A DNA stretch of 42,895 nt from Rhodococcus qingshengii. Its GTDB lineage: Bacteria; Actinomycetota; Actinomycetes; Mycobacteriales; Mycobacteriaceae. Positions 1 through 6,651 of the stretch are shown here, one piece after another. The DNA lies in NCBI RefSeq assembly GCF_021025955.1, contig NZ_JAJNCL010000022.1:1-42895 (forward strand), read 5' to 3'. The notes under the pieces are model-generated. The model had not been told where the DNA came from, searched no databases, and saw nothing but the letters and a program-made list of their open reading frames with translations. Each line of letters begins with the position of its first letter. The stretch's first letter is position 1. The translations under genes and the position numbers were made by a program.

Positions 1-20
1 TCCAGCAGCTGATCGTCGCA
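1..20. other. attL core (left copy of direct repeat)
   Basis: The 20 bases TCCAGCAGCTGATCGTCGCA are identical to the last 20 bases of the window. They lie inside the 3' end of the acyl-CoA dehydrogenase gene, beside the integrase. The true identity block is probably longer, because the window edge cuts it. Confidence 0.9.
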
Positions 21-59
21 CGCCGCCTGCTCGGAAAGTCGTCCGCCGAACTGAAATAG
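1..59 (+). CDS. 3' end of host acyl-CoA dehydrogenase gene (partial, restored at attL)
   Basis: Reading from base 3, the codons give QQLIVARRLLGKSSAELK and a TAG stop at 57-59. This is the typical C-terminus of actinobacterial acyl-CoA dehydrogenases, which oxidise acyl-CoA in fatty-acid breakdown. The rest of the gene lies left of the window. Because the matching upstream part (RDVKILDIFEGTQQIQ and on) sits at the right edge of the window, the prophage is inserted in this gene and its own DNA supplies the last codons, so the host enzyme should stay intact. The integrase stop is only 4 bases away on the other strand. Confidence 0.85.
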   Translation, partial: QQLIVARRLLGKSSAELK

Positions 60-63
60 CAGG

Positions 64-1305
64 TCAGACGCTAGAAATGATTGTGCCTCCACCCCTCTCA
101 CTCTCTTGAGCAAGAGGGGTGGAGTCGTCTCCCGCGATGACACTTTCGCCGCCCGTCCCGACTCGGTCCCGGCTCAGCGCTTCATCAACTGCGGACCGAG
201 TCCGTTCGTCCTCTCCAGGCCAAAGGTGGGCATAGACCTCAAGCGTGGTCTCCGCCTTCTCGTGGCCGAGTCGGACTTGGACCGTTTTTACCGAAGCCCC
301 GGCATGAATCAGAGCGCTCGCGTAGAAGTGCCGGAGGCTGTGCCAGGTCACTTCGTCATCCAGCCCGCACCGATCACGCAATGCTTGGAACGATTTTCCT
401 ACCGTCGACGAAGACCACATACGCTGTCGCGCGGTGAGAAAAACAGGCATCGACCTGTCCGAATTTGGATTCTCCCGCAGCTCGTCGGACAGCGCCCCGA
501 TCGCAGCATCGGGCAGTGGGATAACTCTGCTCGCTGCAGCAGTTTTGAGTGGGGCCCAGAGGAACTCCGAGGTGCCGCTCTTCGACTGTTCTGTCACTGC
601 AAGTTCGCGCCGAAGGAAATCCACAGACCGAATGCGGAGTCCTGCGATTTCGCCCGCACGCAATCCGGTCGCCGCTCCAACAATGATCATTCTCGCGAGC
701 GTCTTCTGGGAGGCGATCCAGTTCCGCCCCGTCTGGACGCCGGCACTCGCAGTCTCAACGAGCTGCCAAATCTCATCAGCGTTTAGCAGTTCAGAGCGAC
801 TGATTGCGCGGTCGACCTTCCGCCTCTTGGCGATACCTTCGGTAGGCGACTTCAGAAGCAATCCGTCTGCAACGGCCATGTTGAAACACCCGGCAAGCTG
901 ACCTAGGAAGTTACCCACCGTGTTCGGCGCAAGACCGGTACAGCCTTTGACCCAGGGTCTCCCGTTCCGGAGCGAGTGAACCCAAGTACGGATATCACTC
1001 GGACGAACCTTGCCGATCGGTGTTCTTTCTAGTCTTCCGAGATTGCGACCAACCAGCTCGCGAACTTTCCGCGTGCCGTCCGTGGTGGCAGACATTTCCC
1101 ATGCCTGCCACAGTTGTCCAACCGTCGTGTCTTGATCGGCCGGATCAATCCACTCGCCTCGACGCAATTCACGTTCACGCTCTGCCGTCCAGGCCTTGGC
1201 TTGCTTCTCGAATTCGAAGGTCTTGCTGCGTTCAAGACCGTCCGATCCGACGTATCTAGCAACCCACCGGACCTTACCGCCCCGGATTCGCTTCTGAGGC
1301 TTCAC
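64..1305 (-). CDS. int: Tyrosine site-specific integrase
   Basis: Catalyses integration and excision between attP and the attB in the acyl-CoA dehydrogenase gene. The 413-residue protein is of usual phage integrase size. Residues about 1-60 form an arm-binding type domain (RWVARYVGSDGLERSKTF), 60-160 the SAM-like core-binding domain, and 170-365 the catalytic domain. The active-site set is visible: R216 in GLRAGE, K254 in the beta-hairpin, H322 and R325 in WHSLRH, H348 in LGHEK and nucleophile Y358 in LEVYAHL. It is next to attL, and its start overlaps the stop of the metallopeptidase gene, so the leftward genes look like one transcript. The last 45 residues are a low-complexity tail. Confidence 0.95.
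   Translation of the reverse strand: MKPQKRIRGGKVRWVARYVGSDGLERSKTFEFEKQAKAWTAERERELRRGEWIDPADQDTTVGQLWQAWEMSATTDGTRKVRELVGRNLGRLERTPIGKVRPSDIRTWVHSLRNGRPWVKGCTGLAPNTVGNFLGQLAGCFNMAVADGLLLKSPTEGIAKRRKVDRAISRSELLNADEIWQLVETASAGVQTGRNWIASQKTLARMIIVGAATGLRAGEIAGLRIRSVDFLRRELAVTEQSKSGTSEFLWAPLKTAAASRVIPLPDAAIGALSDELRENPNSDRSMPVFLTARQRMWSSSTVGKSFQALRDRCGLDDEVTWHSLRHFYASALIHAGASVKTVQVRLGHEKAETTLEVYAHLWPGEDERTRSAVDEALSRDRVGTGGESVIAGDDSTPLAQESERGGGTIISSV
155..175. promoter_or_regulatory. Candidate integrase arm-type sites, left pair
   Basis: Two copies of GTCCCGRC lie 11 bp apart (155 and 166) inside the 3' part of the integrase gene. The same 21-bp arrangement, 18 of 21 bases identical and in the same direction, is at 42722-42742. 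Each pair is about 135 bp from its copy of the 20-bp core. This symmetry fits arm sites bound by the integrase N-terminal domain. Function is inferred. Confidence 0.5.
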
Positions 1306-1760
1306 GCATTGATCCTTTCTGTCAGCGAGTTACACAACGGCCCACATTTCCCCGGACCCAATGCCTTAGATCCCTTGCGCTGGTACAGATCACGCCAGAC
1401 ATGAACAAGTCGCGGCAGAACCTCCAGATGGTGCGCGATTGCTCCCGTATGGGGGCCGCACGCACGCTCGGCTGCGACAAACGCATCGCCCGAGATTAGG
1501 AGCCGGGCCGCATATTCGTCCGCCTGGCGTTCTTGCCTCGCACTCTCACCTTCATCTGGCGAGCACAGATGCCCGTGGTGAGCGTGTCCCAATTCGTGGC
1601 TGAGCGCTGTGTTCACCTCAGCCTGTGCCATTCCCGATCGCAAGACGATGCAGCGATGCGAGTGGTAGTACCGGGACGGTTCATCTCTAGGCAGATCGCC
1701 CTCGACAACGATGAGACCTGCAGTCGCTGCTGCCAAATAAAGATTGGTCACCTGTGGCAA
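1302..1760 (-). CDS. ImmA/IrrE-type zinc metallopeptidase
   Basis: A 152-residue protein with the metallopeptidase motif HELGH (residues 55-59), extended as HELGHAHHGH, and a downstream glutamate in QADEYAARLL (about 82) as probable third zinc ligand. In ICEBs1-type elements ImmA cleaves the neighbouring repressor and so triggers induction. Here the gene lies directly downstream of the HTH repressor (20 bases apart) and overlaps the integrase start, which is the arrangement expected for that role. It lacks its own DNA-binding domain. The substrate is inferred from context only. Confidence 0.8.
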   Translation of the reverse strand: MPQVTNLYLAAATAGLIVVEGDLPRDEPSRYYHSHRCIVLRSGMAQAEVNTALSHELGHAHHGHLCSPDEGESARQERQADEYAARLLISGDAFVAAERACGPHTGAIAHHLEVLPRLVHVWRDLYQRKGSKALGPGKCGPLCNSLTERINA

Positions 1761-1780
1761 CTCCCGCCTGTCCGTAGTAG

Positions 1781-2287
1781 CTATGGCACGTAGTCGTGAT
1801 CGGTGACGTCGTCACCGGGATCACGGTCGTCCTTCTTCATTGCTACGTACGGAAGGCCTTCAAGGTCGTCAAGCGACAAGGGTTGACTTCTTGAAGTCAA
1901 CTCATGGACGTTGTCATCGAGAGGTTCTCGCGTCACAGACGCCATCCGCCTACCCATCTTCGCAGCGGCTTCGCGGAAATAGACGGGCTCAAGCCGCTTG
2001 GCCAACTCGATCGCCAATTCACCATCCGTTGCCGAACCGATCGGTTTTGCATCGTCGTCCTCGACATAGTCCATGACTTCCTTGACGGTCACGTAGTCGA
2101 GGTCTGCGAGTGCCTGAATCGGGCTGGCCCCACACGCTCGCGCGATGGCAATGACATCTTCGGCGGGCATTCCGTCTTGCAGCCTGCGCGTCACCGTCGT
2201 GCGCGAGACGCCGAGAATGTCGGCAATCTCCTCAGCGGTGATGCGCCGCCTCGTGACCTCTTTGACCCAATCCCGTATGTCACCCAT
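1781..2287 (-). CDS. HTH repressor (lysogeny control)
   Basis: A 168-residue protein with an N-terminal helix-turn-helix at about residues 15-45 (ITAEEIADILGVSRTTVTRR) and a charged, acidic C-terminal half without a recognisable LexA-type peptidase domain. It is the first gene of the leftward operon, divergent from the Cro-like gene, with the ImmA-type peptidase just downstream. This is the normal place for the immunity repressor. With no self-cleavage domain visible, inactivation probably depends on ImmA. The start at 2287 has no Shine-Dalgarno sequence and coincides with the expected transcription start, so the mRNA may be leaderless. Confidence 0.75.
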   Translation of the reverse strand: MGDIRDWVKEVTRRRITAEEIADILGVSRTTVTRRLQDGMPAEDVIAIARACGASPIQALADLDYVTVKEVMDYVEDDDAKPIGSATDGELAIELAKRLEPVYFREAAAKMGRRMASVTREPLDDNVHELTSRSQPLSLDDLEGLPYVAMKKDDRDPGDDVTDHDYVP

Positions 2288-2293
2288 GGAACG

Positions 2294-2322
2294 ACCATAG
2301 CGTCATTTTTGCTACACCTCAA
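2294..2322 (-). promoter_or_regulatory. Leftward promoter for repressor operon
   Basis: On the minus strand TTGAGG (2322-2317) and TATGGT (2299-2294) are separated by 17 bases, close to sigma-A consensus. Transcription would begin at about 2287, the first base of the repressor ATG. Confidence 0.5.
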
Positions 2323-2333
2323 GACTCACACCT

Positions 2334-2360
2334 GCATCAATGATCCATACACGCATCAAT
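2334..2360. promoter_or_regulatory. Candidate operators, GCATCAAT direct repeat
   Basis: GCATCAAT occurs at 2334-2341 and 2353-2360, 19 bp apart, in the control region between the divergent repressor and Cro-like genes. They lie upstream of both promoters. Binding of repressor or Cro is inferred. Confidence 0.4.
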
Positions 2361-2375
2361 ATGCGACTTACATGC

Positions 2376-2404
2376 TTGCCATTCGATCGAGATTGGTTCA
2401 TAGT
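2376..2404 (+). promoter_or_regulatory. Candidate rightward early promoter
   Basis: TTGCCA (2376-2381), 17 bases, then CATAGT (2399-2404), about 30 bases before the Cro-like gene. The -10 box is only a fair match. Confidence 0.3.
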
Positions 2405-2433
2405 TGGCTCATTCGCAAGCAAGGAGGTGCAAA

Positions 2434-2667
2434 ATGGCCCAATTTCGAATCAGCTTGGATGAACTCGAACGCGTGAAGCGGCGCAATCGAATCACGTCAC
2501 AAGTTGAGCTCGCTTCCGTCACTGGGTTGTCCCGGTCGACATGGAACCGAGCAATGCGTGACGGTGAGCCGTCACGTCAGATCCTCGAGGCGCTCGCCCA
2601 TCTTGGCGCGGACCCGAGCAAGGTGCTTGTTCTGGATGACCTTGGCAAAGAACGGGTTCCGGCATGA
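2434..2667 (+). CDS. Cro-like small HTH protein
   Basis: A 77-residue protein beginning MAQFRISLDELERVKRRN, with a helix-turn-helix around residues 20-42 (SQVELASVTGLSRSTWNRAM). It is the first gene rightward from the control region and divergent from the repressor, the position of Cro. The start at 2434 is chosen because a strong AAGGAGGTG site (2421-2429) precedes it; a longer reading from 2404 would place that site inside the gene. It is coupled to the excisionase by an ATGA overlap. Confidence 0.7.
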   Translation: MAQFRISLDELERVKRRNRITSQVELASVTGLSRSTWNRAMRDGEPSRQILEALAHLGADPSKVLVLDDLGKERVPA

Positions 2668-2852
2668 ACGCGAGCCAAACCCACATGACGGTAAAGGCTA
2701 TCGCCGAGCGATGGGACTGCCATGTCGGAGTCGTCTACCGCCAAATCGCCACAGGAAAGCTCGCTGCACTGCACATCGGACAAGGGAAACGTGTCCCTAT
2801 CGCCGAGGTTGAGCGGTTCGAGCAAGACAACACCAGAGCCGCAACGCGCTAA
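2664..2852 (+). CDS. xis: Excisionase-type DNA-binding protein
   Basis: A 62-residue winged-helix protein of the MerR/HTH_17 excisionase class: TVKAIAERWDCHVGVVYRQI, followed by a wing GKRVPIAEVERF. Such proteins bend attachment DNA and direct the integrase to excision. Its early-operon position, away from int, fits synthesis only in lytic growth. Some proteins of this class act as transcription regulators instead. Confidence 0.7.
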   Translation: MNASQTHMTVKAIAERWDCHVGVVYRQIATGKLAALHIGQGKRVPIAEVERFEQDNTRAATR

Positions 2853-2921
2853 CCCGACCAAAAAGCCGCCAGGTGTCCTACCACCCAGCGGCCAACCGAT
2901 CACCCTCGAAAGGAATCTGAT

Positions 2922-3693
2922 GCTGAATCCTACGGCAACACACAACCCCCTCACTCACGACGATGTACGCACCATCGCGAGCGAGAAGATGGGCAAGTTT
3001 GGAAGAGCCCTACTCGGCGGCCTTCGGCTCAACGGCGTCAAGCCGTCTGCGCAAAGCTGCCAACTCCATCTCGAGCCGCGAGACTGCCACGATGAGGCTT
3101 GCCGTCAAGTTGGTATTCCACTCGTTCGAGTTAGTAGCACCCAACGGTGGCGGACTGGCCGCCTCAAGAAGTCCCTCCGTGATAGGGAGGTCGCCCTGCT
3201 CCTTGATCTTCAGCTTGATTTCGTCCCAACCCTCAATGGTCATAATTCTTCTCCTTCAGTTGATGGCGGTAGCAGCCCCAGAGTAAGAGACGGGCAGGTC
3301 GCGGGGGTTGAAACGGCAGCCCCTGCGACCGACGCCAGGATTACCTACGTCTGCTACTGCGGATTTGGCATCAGCGGACCGCGTGGCGAGGGCATCAGCG
3401 ACGACATTTGGAATCACGAGCAGTGGCATCGGGGCCAGGAGGATGGCGAGCAGGAAGCCCGTGACCTCCACCCAGCAGGCAAGGGATTGGACGCCGACGA
3501 GGTTCCGCCCTCGCGACGAACGCTACTGGAGAGGCTTGAGGACGCTGAGACTGATCTCGCTTCGGCGCGGGTAATTCAGGAACGCGCGCGGATTGCATTC
3601 GAGGAATCGAACGGAAATGTTGGCGTCGCCACCTGGGAGCGCTCAGCTGCTGCCAACGCGCTCGTCGAGAGCGTCGACGGCGGTGCGGCATGA
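2922..3693 (+). CDS. Early protein of uncertain extent (overlaps an antisense pair)
   Basis: An open frame of 256 codons from ATG 2922, preceded by AAAGGA, to TGA 3693, which overlaps the next ATG (ATGA). The first ~30 residues (MLNPTATHNPLTHDDVRTIA) and the last ~115 look like real protein. The latter include YVCYCGFGISGP and WNHEQWH, a possible Cys/His metal site, then a helical ERLEDAETDLASARVI stretch. The middle (about residues 35-115) has unnatural composition and lies opposite a more convincing minus-strand gene (3010-3243). No ATG, GTG or usable TTG start is found for the C-terminal part alone. Either the whole frame is translated, or a plus gene was invaded by a reverse cassette. No function is recognised. 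Confidence 0.4.
3010..3243 (-). CDS. Small reverse-strand protein
   Basis: A 77-residue protein, MTIEGWDEIKLKIKEQGDLP at the start and a helical C-terminus SRLEMELAALRRRLDAVEPK that could form a coiled coil. A strong AAGGAG site lies 6 bases before the ATG, and the stop of the upstream minus-strand frame sits right in front of that site, so the two look like an operon. It runs against the surrounding early genes. Function is not recognised; a lysogenically expressed accessory gene is possible. Confidence 0.6.
   Translation of the reverse strand: MTIEGWDEIKLKIKEQGDLPITEGLLEAASPPPLGATNSNEWNTNLTASLIVAVSRLEMELAALRRRLDAVEPKAAE
3256..3471 (-). CDS. Small reverse-strand membrane or exported protein (tentative)
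   Basis: A 71-residue frame from GTG 3471. The N-terminus, EVTGFLLAILLAPMPLLVIP, is strongly hydrophobic and could be a membrane segment or signal peptide. The remainder is Ala/Arg-rich. It ends directly before the ribosome site of the next minus gene. No good Shine-Dalgarno sequence precedes the start, and the same DNA encodes a plausible hydrophilic segment on the plus strand. Only one of the two may be real. Confidence 0.35.
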   Translation of the reverse strand: MEVTGFLLAILLAPMPLLVIPNVVADALATRSADAKSAVADVGNPGVGRRGCRFNPRDLPVSYSGAATAIN

Positions 3694-3869
3694 GCAATGT
3701 TGCTCTCGCCTACGACGGCATTCCGATCGAAACCGTCGAGCGCGTCAAACCTGCACTCGAGACCGATCACCACTACGGCGGCTACTTCCGCTTCGAATAC
3801 GTCGGCGGCGGAACGGATTCCGCTTACGGTCACGAGCTGAACATTCTCCGCCCGGCGATTCAGCTCTAG
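3690..3869 (+). CDS. Small early protein, 59 aa
   Basis: MSNVALAYDGIPIETVERVK opens a 59-residue protein rich in aromatic and acidic residues (HHYGGYFRFEYVGGGTDS). Its ATG overlaps the previous stop (ATGA), which shows translational coupling. No family is recognised. It begins a run of tiny coupled genes that reaches 5201. Confidence 0.65.
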   Translation: MSNVALAYDGIPIETVERVKPALETDHHYGGYFRFEYVGGGTDSAYGHELNILRPAIQL

Positions 3870-3879
3870 CCCACAGACC

Positions 3880-3942
3880 CCGGTGGCGTCACCCAAGTAA
3901 GACCGTTACCCGGCCCAGATGACCGGACGTCGGCGCCACCGG
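3880..3942. repeat. 9-bp inverted repeat in the gap after the first early genes
   Basis: CCGGTGGCG at 3880-3888 and its perfect complement CGCCACCGG at 3934-3942 flank 45 bases. The 114-bp gap between genes 3690-3869 and 3984-4301 has no other feature. There is no T-tract, so it may be an operator or an RNA structure. Confidence 0.4.
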
Positions 3943-3983
3943 CTCAATCTCCCCCCTCATTCCCCAAGACAGGACCCATTGCG

Positions 3984-4301
3984 ATGACGCATGTCCAAAA
4001 CCCCCCAATCTTCGAAGAGCTCTGGCGCAATCACGTTGCAGCCGAGATCCAGAATCACCCACAGAGGTACATCCTCGGCCAGGGCATCGACGCCGAAGCG
4101 AAGGCCATTGCCGCCGGCGAACTCGCTCGACTCGATTTCGAAGCCGAGAGCGAGGCCGAACCTGTACTCGCCGAGTTCACGGCCGACGAAGTCGACAGGG
4201 TGGCCGGCGATATGCGGTCAGCTCTCTTGATTTGGATCACGTGCCTATCCCTTGCAGCATTCTTCGGCTTCGTCGCGTGGGCTGCAGTGGTGTCGGCATG
4301 A
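3984..4301 (+). CDS. Tail-anchored small membrane protein
   Basis: A 105-residue protein with a hydrophilic, acidic N-terminal part (about 1-75) and one hydrophobic segment at about 80-102 (SALLIWITCLSLAAFFGFVA) at the very C-terminus. This topology suggests a tail-anchored protein facing the cytoplasm. It is coupled to the next gene through ATGA. An early phage membrane protein could act in exclusion or host takeover, but nothing in the sequence decides this. Confidence 0.65.
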   Translation: MTHVQNPPIFEELWRNHVAAEIQNHPQRYILGQGIDAEAKAIAAGELARLDFEAESEAEPVLAEFTADEVDRVAGDMRSALLIWITCLSLAAFFGFVAWAAVVSA

Positions 4302-4465
4302 GCGATTCTCCGACCCTCCGCGACATGGCACTCGCACTCGATGACCACGCGATCGAGATGACGAAGGAAGGCGACCACGAGGAAGCTCTCGCTGCCGTCA
4401 CGTTAGCAATGGCGCTTGAAAGCCGCCACCGTCAGACTCTCGACGTCGGTTGGCCGAAGTCATGA
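4298..4465 (+). CDS. Small early protein, 55 aa
   Basis: MSDSPTLRDMALALDDHAIE, a 55-residue, mostly helical protein; EGDHEEALAAVTLAMALESR resembles a single TPR-like helix pair. The start at 4298 is chosen because it overlaps the preceding stop (ATGA); a longer reading from 4232 would run through the upstream gene. No known family. Confidence 0.65.
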   Translation: MSDSPTLRDMALALDDHAIEMTKEGDHEEALAAVTLAMALESRHRQTLDVGWPKS

Positions 4466-4743
4466 GCGACCTCGACGCCGAGGGTGTCATCTTCGAGATC
4501 GTCGAAAACCTACCCAAGGTTGAAGGTTTCGGCTCCTGGACTCAAACGACGATGGACACCTTCGCCAACGCAAAGGCACTCGGCCTCGCTACCGCGTACA
4601 TCGAGATCACTACTCCTGCTGGCGACGACGACATGATCCACCTCGTTGCCGACGAGGTCGCCACCCAGCTGCAGCACACTCCCGAGTTTGGCGCAGCAAT
4701 GGATCACGCCTACGACACGACCGATCACAAGAACGGGGTCTGA
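4462..4743 (+). CDS. Small early protein, 93 aa
   Basis: MSDLDAEGVIFEIVENLPKV begins a 93-residue acidic protein with a likely alpha/beta fold (TAYIEITTPAGDDDMIHLVA). Start 4462 forms an ATGA overlap with the upstream stop and is preferred over 4450. Part of the coupled early series; function unknown. Confidence 0.65.
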   Translation: MSDLDAEGVIFEIVENLPKVEGFGSWTQTTMDTFANAKALGLATAYIEITTPAGDDDMIHLVADEVATQLQHTPEFGAAMDHAYDTTDHKNGV

Positions 4744-4744
4744 G

Positions 4745-4933
4745 ATGAATCTCCTTGCAGCTAAGTCCAACCCCGGTGCGCGGGTCATCTACACCAGCCC
4801 GCCGACTCGCGAGAAAGAGTCCGGCGTCATCTCCCATTGCGACGACAAGTACGTCTACGTCCACTACGGCGACCCACCGATCATCCACTCGACCCATCCC
4901 GACAACCTCGAATTTGACAGGAGCCGTAGATGA
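4745..4933 (+). CDS. Small early protein, 62 aa
   Basis: MNLLAAKSNPGARVIYTSPP, a 62-residue protein likely to fold as a small beta barrel (GARVIYTSP, SGVISHCDDKYVYVHYG). The ATG follows the previous stop by one base. Its stop overlaps the next start (ATGA). SH3-like small phage proteins of this type are common; function unknown. Confidence 0.65.
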   Translation: MNLLAAKSNPGARVIYTSPPTREKESGVISHCDDKYVYVHYGDPPIIHSTHPDNLEFDRSRR

Positions 4934-5052
4934 CTGGATATCAGCATCTCGACCTGGGCATGGACCCATTCTCCGAAGAGCGCCTTCCCGCCGATCCTGA
5001 CCCGTTCCATGAGCACGACCCCCGAGACGATGCACCGGAGTGGCGACGATGA
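4930..5052 (+). CDS. Very small early protein, 40 aa
   Basis: A 40-residue acidic peptide (MTGYQHLDLGMDPFSEERLP, then DPFHEHDPRDDAPEW) linked by ATGA overlaps on both sides. The coupling is the main evidence that it is translated. No family is recognised. Confidence 0.5.
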   Translation: MTGYQHLDLGMDPFSEERLPADPDPFHEHDPRDDAPEWRR

Positions 5053-5201
5053 GCGAGCTCGCGGACGGATTCAACCGCACCCAGATGTCTCGCGAAGGCA
5101 ACAAGATTCGCATCGACTGCTTCATTGACGACCGGTTCGTCTACAGCGCACTGCATCCCATCGAAGACTTCTCCAACTCATTCACAGAGGTGATTGCATG
5201 A
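5049..5201 (+). CDS. Very small early protein, 50 aa
   Basis: MSELADGFNRTQMSREGNKI opens a 50-residue protein with alternating hydrophobic residues (IRIDCFIDDRFVYSAL). It overlaps the genes on both sides by ATGA. Function unknown. Confidence 0.55.
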   Translation: MSELADGFNRTQMSREGNKIRIDCFIDDRFVYSALHPIEDFSNSFTEVIA

Positions 5202-6028
5202 CCGCACCAACCTTGATCGAACTTCCCGAACTGGAACAGGGCACAGACGAATGGCATGAACAGCGGCGCGGCATCGTGACCGCATCGGTCGTCGGCAACC
5301 TCATTACCAGCCGCTCACTCACGGCAATCGACTACGCCTGCCCGGCATGTGATGCTCCCGCCGACGACTCATGCCGTAGCAAAGTCAAGGCCGGCGCGAT
5401 CATCAAGACCCTCCATCCAGAGCGTGCCGAGGCTGCCCGCCAAAGCGATTCGCGCACCATCCTCGAAGTTGCCAGCAACGACACATCTCGGGGACTCACG
5501 GCACTTCTCGTGGCCGAGCGCATCACCGGCTGGACCGACCCGACGTTCGTCAGTGACGACATGATGCGCGGCATCGAAGATGAGCCAAGGGCGCGCGACA
5601 AGTATGCCGAGCACTTCAACGTGCCAGTGCGCGAGATCGGCTTCATGATTCGTGAAGACCGCGGCGTCAAGCTTGGCTACTCGCCCGATGGTCTGGTCGG
5701 CGACGACGGACTGATCGAGGTCAAGTCACGCAAACAGAAGAAGCAGCTCGAAACCGTCCTGTCTGGCGAACCACCTGCCGAGAATATGGCCCAGCTGCAG
5801 TGCGGCCTACTAGTTTCCGGCCGAAAGTGGATCGACTACATCAGCTACTCCGGCGGCATGCATCTGTGGGTTACCCGCGTCTTCCCGGACCAGCACTGGT
5901 TTGACGCAATCACCGCTGCAGTCAGTGCCTTTGAAGCGAACTCGGCCGAGATGATTCGCGTCTACGAAGAGTCGGTCGTCGGCTTCCCCATGACCGAGCG
6001 CGTCTTCACGGAAATGGAGTTCGAGTAA
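5198..6028 (+). CDS. YqaJ/RecE-type recombination exonuclease
   Basis: A 276-residue PD-(D/E)XK nuclease of the YqaJ viral recombinase family, which degrades one strand of linear duplex DNA to give tails for annealing. The N-terminal signature QGTDEWHEQRRGIVTAS (14-30) is typical. Active-site candidates are E127/E129 (GIEDEPRAR), D164 (YSPDGL) and E174-x-K176 (LIEVKS). A short Cys-containing insert (CPACDAPADDSC, 48-59) after the first helix is an extra, perhaps zinc-binding, feature. The gene overlaps both neighbours. No RecT or Erf is obvious beside it; the next gene is the best candidate for the partner. Confidence 0.85.
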   Translation: MTAPTLIELPELEQGTDEWHEQRRGIVTASVVGNLITSRSLTAIDYACPACDAPADDSCRSKVKAGAIIKTLHPERAEAARQSDSRTILEVASNDTSRGLTALLVAERITGWTDPTFVSDDMMRGIEDEPRARDKYAEHFNVPVREIGFMIREDRGVKLGYSPDGLVGDDGLIEVKSRKQKKQLETVLSGEPPAENMAQLQCGLLVSGRKWIDYISYSGGMHLWVTRVFPDQHWFDAITAAVSAFEANSAEMIRVYEESVVGFPMTERVFTEMEFE

Positions 6029-6651
6029 TGGACGTTGATCTCGTCGCAGCAGCAGCACCGCGGTCCGATCAGATCAATGCGGATGACCTCATTGGTGGTC
6101 CGCAGATAGTCACGATCACCGAGGTTCGCAAGGGCAACAGCGAGCAGCCTGTCGAGATCGTCACTGCTGAGTTCGGTCCAGGCAGGCCGTATCGACCAGG
6201 CAAGAGCATGATCCGGGTCTTCCTCGAGACATGGGGAAAGAAGACGGGAACGTACGTCGGCCGCAGACTCGTGATCTATCGCGACCCAGAAATCACGTTT
6301 GGCCCCAGCAAGGTTGGCGGAATCCGAATCAGTCACATGTCGAACCTCGACAAGGCGAAGTCCATCCCGCTCACGAAGACGCGAGGCAAGAAGGAGCTCT
6401 TCAGGGTAGAGCCACTCCCCGACGCCCCGCCGACAATCACCAACGAGCAGGCCGCCGAGATCGCCGAAGGAATCTCTCACGCTTCTAACCGCGATGAACT
6501 CAATGCGATTGCCGCACAGCTCAAGACATTCGACCTTGCAGTCCATCGCGACCCACTGTTCGAGCTGTGGAAGGCCCGCCTTGCCGAGCTCGAGAACCCC
6601 CAGATCCAAGAACCCGGCGAATCCGCCACAACAGAAGGAGATTCACAGTGA
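6028..6651 (+). CDS. Conserved-type phage protein paired with the exonuclease
   Basis: A 207-residue protein that shares a base with the exonuclease stop (TAATG). The first ~120 residues look like a compact beta-rich domain (IVTITEVRKGNSEQPVEIVT, RRLVIYRDPEITFGPSKVGG), followed by an acidic helical tail. Its place between a recombination exonuclease and a possible ssDNA-binding protein suggests a role in annealing or single-strand handling. No RecT, Erf or Sak motif is visible, so the function stays open. Confidence 0.65.
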   Translation: MDVDLVAAAAPRSDQINADDLIGGPQIVTITEVRKGNSEQPVEIVTAEFGPGRPYRPGKSMIRVFLETWGKKTGTYVGRRLVIYRDPEITFGPSKVGGIRISHMSNLDKAKSIPLTKTRGKKELFRVEPLPDAPPTITNEQAAEIAEGISHASNRDELNAIAAQLKTFDLAVHRDPLFELWKARLAELENPQIQEPGESATTEGDSQ

